DNA from: Rhizophagus irregularis
Lineage: Eukaryota > Glomeromycota > Glomeromycetes > Glomerales > Glomeraceae
Length of the DNA stretch: 64,000 bases
Direction of reading: 5' to 3'
NCBI RefSeq assembly: GCF_026210795.1
Contig: NC_089455.1
Span: 1,612,001-1,676,000, forward strand
The translations under genes and the position numbers were made by a program. Shown in pieces: positions 23,110-32,731 of the stretch (position 1 is the first letter of the stretch; each line of letters opens with the position of its first letter). The notes under the pieces were generated by a model. The model did not search any database. It saw only the letters and a program-made list of their open reading frames with translations, and was not told the origin of the DNA.

Positions 23110-23680
23110 AACGTTTTTCGAAATAAAGTTAATTGTTAATAATATATCAATAATATCAATATAATTCGTTTAAAATACTTAAATTAGAATAAATTTTATT
23201 AAAATCATCAACTGCGTCGATGTAATACTAAATTTATTAAAATCATCAATCTACACTTAAATTATAAATATAAATCATTCGATTAATAATATTGATAATA
23301 AAATAGACTATTCGATCGATCAGTATGATGGCGAAAGTTTCTTAAAGTTTAATTTTTTAAACAACTTCATTTTTTCTCACCAACCTTTTTCTTTTTAGAG
23401 TTTAATCTTTTTAGAGTTTAATTGTCGATATAATACTTAAATTATATTAAATTTATTAAAATCATCAACTATCACTTAAATTATAAATATTACATGATGT
23501 CGATTTGCGTTCAAATCGTTCGATTAATAATATTAATAATAAAATAGACTATTCGATCAGTATGATGGCGAAAGTTTCTTAAAGTTTAATTTTTTAAATA
23601 AAACTTCATTTTTTCTCACCTTTTCTTTTTAGAGTTTTAACGTCTAATACTCTTCGCAACCAAAAAAAAAAATAAAAAAA
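23110..23680. promoter_or_regulatory. Probable divergent promoter region of the CACTA element
   Basis: About 570 AT-rich bases lie between the start of the transposase (23102, minus) and the start of the accessory gene (23683, plus). It contains two diverged copies of an approximately 240-base block (for example TAGACTATTCGATC...CAGTATGATGGCGAAAG near 23306 and 23545). No coding frame is seen. Role inferred only from position. Confidence 0.5.
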
Positions 23681-23682
23681 TA

Positions 23683-25731
23683 ATGAGCCAAAATTCGCAA
23701 CCAAAAAAAATAATGATCCAAAATAGAAAAAATAAAAATACTGAAAAAGGTTTGGCTAGTGATAATCGAAATAAAACGATTACTAACATCAATAAAAGTT
23801 CGTCCAATATCCAACAAGCTGTTGAAGGAACTGCCACTCCAATTCATGAGCGAGCTCAAACTACTAACATCAATAAAAGTTCGTCCAATATCCAACAAGC
23901 TGTTGAAGGGACTGCCACTCCAATTCATGAGCAAACTCAAACTACTAACATCAATAAAAATTCGTCCAATACTCAACAACCATCTGCTGCGCCAAGTCAT
24001 GAACGAGCTCAAAGTGTAAAAGAGAGATATAAAAATCTTCGGCTTCCGGATTCGTCCAATACTCAACCACCATCTGCTGCGCCAAGTCATGAACGAGTCC
24101 AAAGTGTAAAAGAGAGATATAAAAATCTTCGGCTTCCGGTCAGATATCAAACTAATGAACCTACCCGCGATGATGATGATGCATCAACAGGTCTGTATCG
24201 TGTATATATCGTCAGTTAGATTTAGTATTTTTTTTTTGTTGATTTTACATTTTTATATAGAGAATCGGAGGTTATCTCAAGAAGTATCCGATTTGCGTGC
24301 GAAGTGTTTACAGTTAGAACGACGAAATAATGAATTAACCAAACATACAGCTGTCGTTGCCACTGAAATAGCTCGCTTACGAGAAGATAACGAATTTCTT
24401 GCTGGTGTTAACGCAGAATTCGGTTCTGAAAATGACGACTTGAAAGAAGAGGTTAACGAATTAAAAACGAAACTCGAACAATACCAGATACGATCATCAT
24501 CTGAAAGCCTTGATTTTATTGATGTTCCAGAAGAACGGTTAGCAAAACGGTTCAAATCGGATGGGTCAAAAAAAGTAAAGAAGACGGTACACTACGCCGA
24601 AAATCAACCAAAAGAAGAACAAGAAGAACAACGTGAAAAGGAGGCGAGGGTTTGTAATTTTGTAATTTTAGGCAGAATTGTACAGTCTTTATACTTTTAT
24701 ACTAATTGTTCCGATTTAAAGATTGAAATGAAAATGATCTTCAAAACTATTAAACCTAATGACAATTTGGATGATAACGAAACGTTTAATAGTCCAAAAA
24801 ATGTTGAAATTCGCAGTAGATTAATTCCCCGAACTTCGAAGGGCGATATTTCCGAATTATAAACCTTCAGTAGCACAATTGACGAACTGGTTAAGCGCCC
24901 TCCATAAGTCGCGAAGATCACAAACACAACTGAAAAAAAGTGGAAAAAGCGACGAGGACAGTCGCAGAGTTCACAACAACAGTCGCGTACAAAATGTAAA
25001 ATTGTCGAATTTTTTCCTTTATCATCATGTTAATGATTTATGCTAATTTTCTTATATATTTATCATTTAAGAAAAAATTGCGTCGAATTAAGGCTGCAAA
25101 GGATCTTTATAGGAAAAGTGACGAAAGAATAATTGGTTATGAAAAACGCCAATTATTAAAAATGTTGGCAAATCGATCTTACCACTCACCGGAAATCAGT
25201 GAGTCAGATGAAGAGAATCCAGATAAGACGATCGTATGCGTCTATGATTATTCTTGGCGATCACAAGAGGTTTATACTTCGATATTTATTATACTTTGAT
25301 ATTTATTATACTTCGATATTTATTATACTTCGATATTTATACTTCGATATTTATACTTCGATATTTATACTTCGATATTTATACTTCGATATATCACTCT
25401 TGTTCCTTTCTTTATTTTGTATTTATTTTATTATATTATCTTTTTTAGCTAAAAAATTTACTTCGAAACGTCATCGACTCACATTCGGCAGATATTCAAA
25501 CGGCAAAATTACAACGACCTCGCCAGTATGATGATGAAGTTCAACACTTCGGACCGAATGCACCCTGAAGATGCTCCACAATGGTCATATGTCGAGCAAG
25601 AGGATTTTATATATGATACGGAAATCGATAGTAGAAGTGGTTTCGACGAAGATGAAGACTATGGTGAAGAAACGGAAGAGGTGTTAATCGATAGTCAAAA
25701 AAGTGGAGCCGGTGATGATTTAGCTGAATGA
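23683..25731 (+). pseudogene. CACTA accessory gene: repeat-rich N-terminus and coiled coil (frame-broken)
   Basis: Starts at 23683. Exon 1 (23683-24190) encodes two repeats of about 26 residues (TNINKSSSNIQQAVEGTATP...) followed by two copies of a block ending QSVKERYKNLRLP. The intron begins GTCTG at 24191. Exon 2 begins at 24261 and forms a leucine/heptad-rich coiled coil (LSQEVSDLRAKCLQLERRNN to ELKTKLEQYQ). Later exons near 25072-25233 (RRIKAAKDLYRKSDERI) and 25450-25731 (acidic, ending SGAGDDLAE) are plausible, but stops and phase changes intervene. There is no catalytic domain. By analogy with plant CACTA elements it could be a TnpA-like subterminal-repeat binder; that is inference. Confidence 0.55.
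25265..25395. repeat. Short tandem repeat (CTTCGATATTTATA-type, 14-24 bp)
   Basis: Several copies of ACTTCGATATTTAT, at first spaced with an extra TATT, then in pure 14-base periods. It lies in an intron-like part of the CACTA accessory gene. Confidence 0.8.
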
Positions 25732-26109
25732 AGTGGGACTATCGATTACATTTATTTTAAATTTTTTTTTTTCATGTATTATTCGTAAATATTTCTGATA
25801 ATTAATATATAACGATAATAAATTTAAATCGAATTTTCTATATATAATAATTTTCTGAATTTAGTATGATTTAGTTCTGATTTATGTCCGATTTAAGTTT
25901 CGAAGTACATCTGATTGACTGTCCGAATTTAATATGATTTAGTTCTGATTTATGTCCGATTTAAGTTCCGAAGTACATCTGATTGGCAGTCAATCGGATA
26001 ACAATCGGAATATATTTTTTTTGTAAAAATCGGACATATTTCAGCCGTAATTTGACCTAAAATCGGATATCCGATTTTTAGCCGATTTGCCTTATTTCGA
26101 CTAGTGATG

Positions 26110-28177
26110 GAGCTAATGAATTGTTTGATATGACCAGTAAGTTGGTCCAATTTACTTTCAATAACGACTCTACTATTTTTGAGATCATTAATTTCTTCTT
26201 GCGTGGAGGAGATAGGGGTAAAAGGAGGAGCATTTGGAGAAAGGTGAGAAGAAGGAAGTGATGTGTCAGGAATAATAGTGAATGTAGGCGAAGGTCGCGT
26301 TAAAATGCTTTTGGGGGGCAGTGAAGATTTAGCGGAAGACTGAATATTAAGCGGAACGTGAGTTACAGGGGCATCTTCTTGCATGAGGTCCGGTTCAGGT
26401 TCGTTGGGCGCGGGAAGTGGATCGAGGCCAAGGTGTGATTCAATACGAGTCATCCGTTGGTCAGCAAGTTCAAGAGCGGAGATGCGTTTGTGAAAGTTGG
26501 CAACTTCACATTGTAATTCTCGCAAAAGGTTTAAAATGTTATTAGCATCATCAGGAGATAATGCAGAGTTAGGAGTTTGTCGGGGTAAAGGACGTGCTGT
26601 AGAATGAGAGGAGGAAGAAAAGGAGACCGATCGTTCTTTGCTATTATGGCGGGCACGTTGAGAGGTATTGGGAGGGGGTATGTTATGATTATGAGCATTA
26701 TTAGTGCGGTTGTGGGAAACGTTATTGGCTCGTCCAGAATTGGAAACAGATCGATCTTTAGATTTGGAGCGAGATCGAGAGCGAGAACGTGCATTGGCAG
26801 TATTAGAATTGGAGCGATGAGGTTGATTAACATTAAATCGTTCTTTGAGTTTTGCAACAGGGTCGCGAGTGCGACTTCTACCTCTGGTTTGTTTGAGTGG
26901 GCAAAAATTTGAACTGCCTAATTTGCCACATCGCCGACAAAGTTTGTTAAGTATTATCTGGGGAAGACCAGAAAAGCACTTTGCCTTGGAAGCTGACAGT
27001 CTGTTCCATAGCAGCATCCATGGTTTCTTGGGGATGAAGGTGACGCCAAAGCCCATCTTTTGGGCTTGTAAGAGTTTAGAGAAGCGGCACATTGACAGCT
27101 TTAGCGCCAAGGCTACGAGTAAGGGGAGCCAAATTGATATCCTTAACATTGGGGGAAGTTGGGTGAGGGTGGCAACGTATTGACGGCGCGCAGCACGATC
27201 GCAGTATAAGAACGTAGTGGAGTAATTCTGAGGCAGGTGGAGAAACAGTACACAGCCCATTGGTCGGTAAAACGAGCAATAGAATCGGCGTGATCATAAA
27301 CAATGCGGGCTTGCTGAACTTTGGCATTAGGCCTGGAGAAAAGGCGGCAAGAGGTGATATTACCAAATTTCTTAAAATAAGCCATGAGGTTGTCTTTTTT
27401 AATGAAGAAAGGGATATCGGTAACTTGGATAGCCCGGAGATCTTCATCGGACGGCAGGCCAAGGCACATGCTGTACGAAAGACAGTTTCCAAAGAATCTC
27501 AGGCATTTTTCGTGGAATCCAACGCACAAATCGCGTGCTTCAGCTGTATGGAAGTGGATAACGAGGCGTTTGGCTTCACCAGAGCCAGTCATACGTGCTT
27601 TTCCAGTAAATGACTCGTAAGTTTCTAAAAAAGGTTATTAACAGCCTCAATAAGGGCTTTGTTGGTAGAGAATTTCTTAAGAGATTCAGGGGCAGCATTC
27701 GGTGCAGCCGCAGCCTGAAAATCTTCTCTAAGTTATGGCGAGGGCCACCACGGATCTGAGCATGATCGTCAAATCGAGCAGTATTGGTGTCCAAATTCGG
27801 GCGACGCGTCCAGGGGGTTATTGCAAGTCTTTGTTTAAAGGTGCGTACGTGGACGCGTCCACGTTTCCAGAAGACGCGACGTGACCGGGCGCAGTTGGCG
27901 CAGCAGATTTTTCGGGGAGGAGGTCAAAGTATTTTCGCCAGAGATATTTTGTTGAGGAGAAGAGGAAAATCCATCTACTCCAACGTCAGCCGTCTGGTCA
28001 TCGGCAACGTAGTCTTCTTCCATAGAATTATCGGTAATCGTGCGATTACGTTTCTGCTGGACAGTGTTTTCACCATCGACTTGAGTTATCGAGTTATTGT
28101 TATTTTTTCGTTCGACGGGAAGTTTTATACTGTTAGGGTTATGACTTCAGGCCTCTCTTGGCATAGTTACCAGACAT
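26110..28177 (-). pseudogene. LINE B ORF1: RRM-like and zinc-knuckle nucleic-acid-binding protein
   Basis: Begins at the ATG at 28177 (MSGNYAKRGLKS) in three shifting frames. An acidic N-terminal part (about 28150-27830) comes first. An RRM-like fold follows at about 27590-27230 with RLVIHFHTAEARDLCVGFH, DIPFFIKKDNLMAYFKKFG and ARIVYDHADSIARF. Then comes a zinc-knuckle-like CRRCGKLGSSNFCP, in which the usual His is replaced by Ser. An SR/SK-rich stretch (RSRSRSRSKSKDRS) and a coiled region (ILNLLRELQCEVANFHKRIS) complete it. ORF1 proteins of LINEs bind the element RNA. The last codons lie on the far side of the CACTA insert at 19263-19215. Frameshifts near 28140, 27800 and 27180 inactivate it. 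Confidence 0.7.
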
Positions 28178-28324
28178 AGTAGAGGGCTTTGAGTTGGGAA
28201 TATATAAAATATAAAATTTTATTAGTAGCTTGTATTATTTTTTTTAAAAATAATAAAAAAAATTATTTTCGTCGGAAATTTTCGTTTTTGAAAAATTCAG
28301 GAGAGAGTTCACTGGTCAAAAACC

Positions 28325-28339
28325 ACTGGTCAAAAACTA
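28325..28339. repeat. LINE target sequence, right copy
   Basis: ACTGGTCAAAAACTA, identical to 13269-13283. It overlaps the terminus of the palindromic MITE 28327-28611. A 13-base partial copy, ACTGGTCAAAAAC, lies just inside the LINE at 28311-28323. Confidence 0.75.
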
Positions 28340-28611
28340 ATATATCGGGTAGCAGATATGTATCAGATATGTACCTGATATGTGTAGTATTAATGCTGAA
28401 AATCGGGTACCCGATATGTGTAAGATATGTGTATATATATATATCGTCACGTATCGTTTACGTATACGTATACGTATCGACCCGATATATATATGATATA
28501 TATATTTACACATATCTTACACATATCGGGTACCCGATTTTCAGCATTAATACTACACATATCAGGTACATATCTGATATATATCTGCTACCGTATATAT
28601 TAGTTTTACCA
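28327..28611. mobile_element. 285-bp near-perfect palindromic MITE
   Basis: The left arm 28327-28447 and right arm 28488-28611 are reverse complements with only a few differences (for example CGGGTACCCGATATGTGTAA in the left arm and its complement in the right). The ends read TGGTCAAAAACTA and TAGTTTTACCA. The centre is an alternating TA/CG-rich stretch. No target duplication is clear, because the left flank has been moved 20 kb away by the LINE insertions. No coding content. Confidence 0.8.
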
Positions 28612-28619
28612 CGTTAATA

Positions 28620-28868
28620 AAGATAGCAGCTACGCTGCATTGCATTTAGCAATTTCGCTAAAGCTAATCGTACTTGCATTTAACTTGGCTCTTCTCACAG
28701 CCTAACTACAATATTTGCATTTACAACCAACATGACCTTCTTTTTAGCACCAAAATCATTAAAATGAGCCCAAATAGGTCCTCTTTTTCTTCCTGATTTT
28801 CCTTTTTTTTTATTTGTATTTGATGGTGTGCCACTTGAATTTTCGCCACTTGTTTCTTGAGTAGACAT
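28620..28868 (-). pseudogene. hAT transposase, 5' exon with BED zinc finger
   Basis: Minus-strand start at 28868 (MSTQETSGENSSGTPSNT), followed by a basic KKKGKSGRKRG stretch and the BED-type motif GPIWAHFNDFGAKK. After a one-base shift it reads EGHVGCKCKYC, the metal-binding Cys pair of a hAT BED finger, and then KLNASTISFSEIAKCNAA. Stops after KYCS and near the end confirm decay. The downstream part of the protein restarts at about 8297 on the same strand, so about 20 kb of nested elements splits this gene. Confidence 0.7.
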
Positions 28869-29292
28869 TATAATTAGTATATAAAAGGATGTAAAAAAAT
28901 ATTATTTTATATTTAATTGGTACGCGTATTAGAAAATATTTTAAATTTGGCATTTTTAAAATAAAGAACTGGATTTTTCAAAAAAATTAAGAAATATAAC
29001 ATATGATTATTTAACATAATTATGTGTTAAATCACATACTGATTAACTGATCTACTTTCCATTTTAATTATTATAAAATTTAATTTTACTGCTGTAATTA
29101 ATTTGACAGGTTTATTTAATTACGGCATATTGGCATTTTTAAAATCGCAACTGTAATTATTATGGTATAGTACGTCCGGTATAATGTCATAATTAAATCA
29201 ATTATGCTGAGAAGTATAGTATTTATTGCATCTTGCATTACAAATTTATATATATTTTTATATTTATCATTTGCCATTTTAAAAAGGGTGCA
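28869..29292. other. AT-rich non-coding stretch
   Basis: Upstream of the hAT start codon. It should contain the 5' end of the hAT element, but I could not identify a terminal repeat or target duplication. No gene recognised. Confidence 0.4.
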
Positions 29293-29685
29293 ATGTATAA
29301 ACTAAAGATCGACATAAATAATTTACAAAAAAGGATACGGCTAAAGCGAAACAGAGCTGCAGTGACTCAGAAAATTTTGTACCAGATTCTCCCAATGGCA
29401 CATAGTGGAAAAATATTACCTACAGTATCGCAACAGTGTCATTGTAACGTGGCGGGACCAGTCCATCGCAGCTGTATGGCTTATATGATGCTCATCAGCA
29501 TTTCTGAAAGGACCTCTCAAAGGCTTAACCATGGTTTAATGTTGAACTGGCTGGGCGCCACAGGTAAATATTTTACCGAATGTGCCACATTGGGGAATCT
29601 GAAAAATTTTTTGAGCTATATTAGCTCTGCTTTAGCCATGCCCAAAAATAGAAGGATGCTTTGTAACGTAGAGTGCGGTAAATAA
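29293..29685 (+). CDS. Unrecognised small ORF (about 130 aa)
   Basis: An uninterrupted frame starting MYKLKIDINNLQKRIRLKR and ending RMLCNVECGK. The upstream in-frame start at 29233 adds a hydrophobic stretch, but it lies in AT-rich sequence and looks less likely. The G+C content is higher than the flanks and codon use is not low-complexity, which argues against pure chance. I recognise no domain. The seven cysteines do not form a known zinc motif. It could be a fragment of another mobile element at the edge of the repeat region. Confidence 0.3.
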   Translation: MYKLKIDINNLQKRIRLKRNRAAVTQKILYQILPMAHSGKILPTVSQQCHCNVAGPVHRSCMAYMMLISISERTSQRLNHGLMLNWLGATGKYFTECATLGNLKNFLSYISSALAMPKNRRMLCNVECGK

Positions 29686-29689
29686 ATTC

Positions 29690-31135
29690 ACTCTTATTTT
29701 TATATATAGTAGATTTAAATTATTAGTAATTTTTATTAAGTACCTTATTTCTAAAATTAATTATAAAATAACATTTTATTTTCTAATTTAAGATTATTGC
29801 AAATCTGCAAATTATTATTCTAATATTATTTAAAGTTATTGTATATAACTATCATATTACTTATATTTAATAAATATGCTATTATATATCTAATGTCTTT
29901 TCTAATTAACTTATAAATTTTATTAATTAATTAATATAAATTTTATATTTTTATTTTTTTAGAATATTAGTTATTGAAACAATAAAATATTGCTTAAATT
30001 TTTGTTTTTTTTTTGTATAAATATTAGAAATATAAAAATTTAACTAAAATTTTATTAATTTAAATAGACCATTTCCTAATTAATTAATATATTAATAAAA
30101 TTTAAATATATATTCTTTGGAATTTATATTATTACATATTAAAATTTCAGATATTGTTATTACTAGTATATACAATTTTGAGTAATTAACAAAGATATAA
30201 GATTTGCTACTTTTGTCTAAATAGTGTATATTTACACCTTTATATATAGATTTACTAGTTATTTTTACATACAAATTTATTTGAAATTTAGAAGTTTGAT
30301 ATAAAGTCATATTTAAAATAGAATTGTAAATAGAAAATTCTTTTATTTGTAAAAAATAAATTTTCCACAAAGTTTTAAAGTTCCATATATAAAAAATTAA
30401 ATAATAATACAATCAGACCTCCATAATTTGGGACTATATGCATAATTTTCAAAATAGTGCATTTAGAAAGGGTGTGCATTTATAGAAGTAAAATAATTAG
30501 AGATCATATAAGCTTGGGACCGAACCAGAGGGTGCATTTAAAGAAGATATATATAGTTATAGAGGTTTGACTGGCTGGGATAATAATTAATTACTATTAG
30601 GCTATTATTACTTTCTAAGAGTTTATTAATATAATGTCGCATGATAATGTACAGTACCTACGTGGCCAAATCATCTTCTAGCAATTATCAGTATTACAAA
30701 AAAAAAGTAACAATTTCAATTTTTGGCAATTACACCATGGCCAATAAGCACAAAAAGTATATACAAAAGTTGGAACTTTGAGTGTTACACATAATCAAAA
30801 AAGGAAAAAGAGGTAGTCTTGTGAGGTTACGTAAGCGATGGAAGGAAGGAAATTGTAGGGTTCAAATTAATTGTCCTTCGCTACTCCGGACAAATTTACC
30901 ATAAAATTTGGATACCATCTGAATGATAATAATATTTATTATATGTTTGTAAATTTATGAGTAGAACAAGTTTCTTTTATGAAGGTTGATCAGATATTTT
31001 TTAGGAAAACTTTCGTGTACCCAACGTTTAAGATTATCAAAAATTAAACTTTCCGAATTTACCCCATTTACCCGAACAGACGTTTCTTTTAAAACGAACC
31101 GACGAAAAAAAAAATTTCATAGTTGGAAATTTTTT
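29690..31135. other. Non-coding boundary between repeat block and host genes
   Basis: Very AT-rich; no gene recognised. It includes a small MITE-like repeat at about 30410-30573. The last few hundred bases before 31140 would contain the promoter of the short-chain dehydrogenase gene. Poly-T and poly-A tracts are frequent. Confidence 0.5.
30410..30573. mobile_element. Small pogo/mariner-like MITE remnant
   Basis: The left end CAATCAGACCTCCATAA and the reverse complement of the right end, CAGTCAAACCTCTATAA, match at 14 of 17 positions. The left end is preceded by TA. Such CAGTCAAACCTC termini are seen in pogo/Tc1-type repeats. The interior also holds short GTGCATTTA direct repeats. The right TA duplication is absent, so the boundary is tentative. 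Confidence 0.45.
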
Positions 31136-31139
31136 AATA

Positions 31140-32449
31140 ATGTTGTTAATAGTGGTTCCAATTATTATGTTATTACTTCATCATTACTTTAATACAATTC
31201 CACCAATTTTTCAAACAATATTTCAAGCAATTTCGATATTATTTGCAAATGTATTTATTGTAATTCCAATATCTATTATATTATTTATTCGAGATTTAGG
31301 AAATGTATTCTTTAATAAAGAAAAATCCGTAGACCCAAAAATTATTTTAATCACAGGCGCAAGGTATATTTTAAACAAAAAAAAATTCAATGGAATTTAT
31401 AATAAATAATAAATCATAAAATTCGCTTTGTGTTTTTATAGCTCCGGAATAGGTGCGTCTATTGCAAGAGAATATGCTAAACCTGGAGTTATTTTAGGTC
31501 TTCTTGCACGTAGTGAAGGTTCGTTATGGTTAGATTCAAACTTAAGTCGACACTAATTACATAAATTAAAATATTTTCTAATTTTTTTAATAGATAAGTT
31601 AAGTAAAGTAGCGGAACAATGTATAGAAAAAGGTGCAAAATGTGAAATCTTGAAAATTGATATTTCAAATATTGAAAGTTTAAATAAAGCATTGGAAGAT
31701 TTTGATGACAAATATCCAATCGATTTATTATTCGCTAATGCCGGTAAGTCATAAAAACTTCTCGTGGTCAGTAAATTGAACGTCACAACTAAAATTCGTA
31801 TATAATTGTAGGTCAATTAGCTGCTACGAGAGATAATTTTGGTAAAGTTAAATGGGAAGATGCATATAAACCTTATATTGATGTCAATTATATTGGAAAC
31901 ATTGCAAGTGTAATGACTGTTTATAAACGAATGAAAGAAAGAAAACGTGGTCAAATCGCAAGTAAGTACCTTGTTTCTTCTTTTTATCTTTTCATATTTC
32001 AATTATTCTTAAATGCTAAATTATGCGCTTTTGTCTTCTTTGCTTTTATAGTTACAACTTCAATTGCGGGATGGTTTAGCCCACCAACAACAGCATTCTA
32101 TAATTCTATGAAATCTGCATTAAATACATTTGCACGTGATCTTTTTTATATTGCTAAACCATATAATGTTCATATCTCACTTATAGTACCAGGATTAATT
32201 GAAACTAATATGACGGCACACCCAGATCAACCATTTCCTCATACTCCTAATCGTTATGAAAGTGCTGACAATTTAGCAAAAATCATTAAATACCAATTAT
32301 CTTATAATGTATTTCATATTGGTTGGCCTTATTTTCAAAATATAATTACTTTTACTATAGCTACTTTTCCTATTAGAATTCAATTATTAATTTCCAATAT
32401 GATGGGTAATCATATGACAAAAAATGGTAAAAATATTGTATTAACATAG
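31140..32449 (+). CDS. Membrane-anchored short-chain dehydrogenase/reductase
   Basis: Five exons (31140-31363, 31442-31518, 31594-31743, 31812-31961, 32052-32449) join in frame to 332 residues. Residues 1-55 are strongly hydrophobic and probably form one or two membrane segments. The SDR fold follows: the cofactor motif ILITGASSGIGASIA is assembled across the first intron, with NAG at about residue 145, a catalytic-Ser region TTSIAGW, the YNSMK catalytic Tyr/Lys pair and a PGLIETNM motif. Classical SDRs use NAD(P)(H) to oxidise or reduce alcohol/ketone groups; the membrane anchor suggests a lipid or steroid-like substrate, as in KDSR/HSD-type enzymes (inference). All introns have GT-AG ends. 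The catalytic residues look intact. Confidence 0.9.
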
Positions 32450-32731
32450 TATATTTAAGATTTATTTATTTTAATGTGTTATCTGTTTTAAACGACAATA
32501 AAATGTTTTGTTATCTAAACTTGTAGAGATATATGATTTTTATTGGCTGACGATAACGTAGCTAACATAGAAACGCCCGATGACTACAAAATTTCTAAAC
32601 CCTTATGCTTCGCTCCAAACAATATATAGAATATATAAACGTTACACTAAGAGTTGCTGATTGGTTCGGATGATTATTACTATTTGATTTTCATTGCTGA
32701 TTCTTATTTTCAAAAAATTATTTGCCCAAAG

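Larger units (their letters stand above)
19264..26106. mobile_element. CACTA (Plavaka-type) DNA transposon, 6.84 kb
   Basis: The ends are perfect 25-base inverted repeats starting CACTAGTCGAAATAAGGC, flanked by the 3-base target duplication ATG (19261-19263 and 26107-26109). Both features are diagnostic of the CACTA superfamily. Subterminal regions carry direct repeats: a roughly 65-75-base unit at 19329-19468 and a 52-base unit at 25866 and 25934. Two divergently transcribed genes are inside: a Plavaka-like transposase on minus (19810-23102) and a coiled-coil accessory gene on plus (23683-25731). The element is inserted in ORF1 of LINE B. Confidence 0.9.
13284..28324 (-). mobile_element. LINE copy B, near full length, interrupted by a CACTA element
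   Basis: A two-ORF non-LTR retrotransposon on the minus strand. From its 5' end near 28320 it has ORF1 (28177 to 19215, split by the CACTA insert) and ORF2 (19164 to 13540), then a 3' UTR of about 250 bases without poly-A. The 15-base sequence ACTGGTCAAAAACTA flanks both ends exactly. Without the 6.84-kb insert it is about 8.2 kb. The APE endonuclease, RT, RNase H and C-terminal zinc cluster place it among I/Jockey-like LINEs carrying RNase H; the exact clade was not determined. Confidence 0.85.

Noticed and set aside
26604-28179. Several plus-strand frames opposite LINE ORF1
   Set aside because: Antisense shadows of the relatively GC-rich ORF1; no domains.
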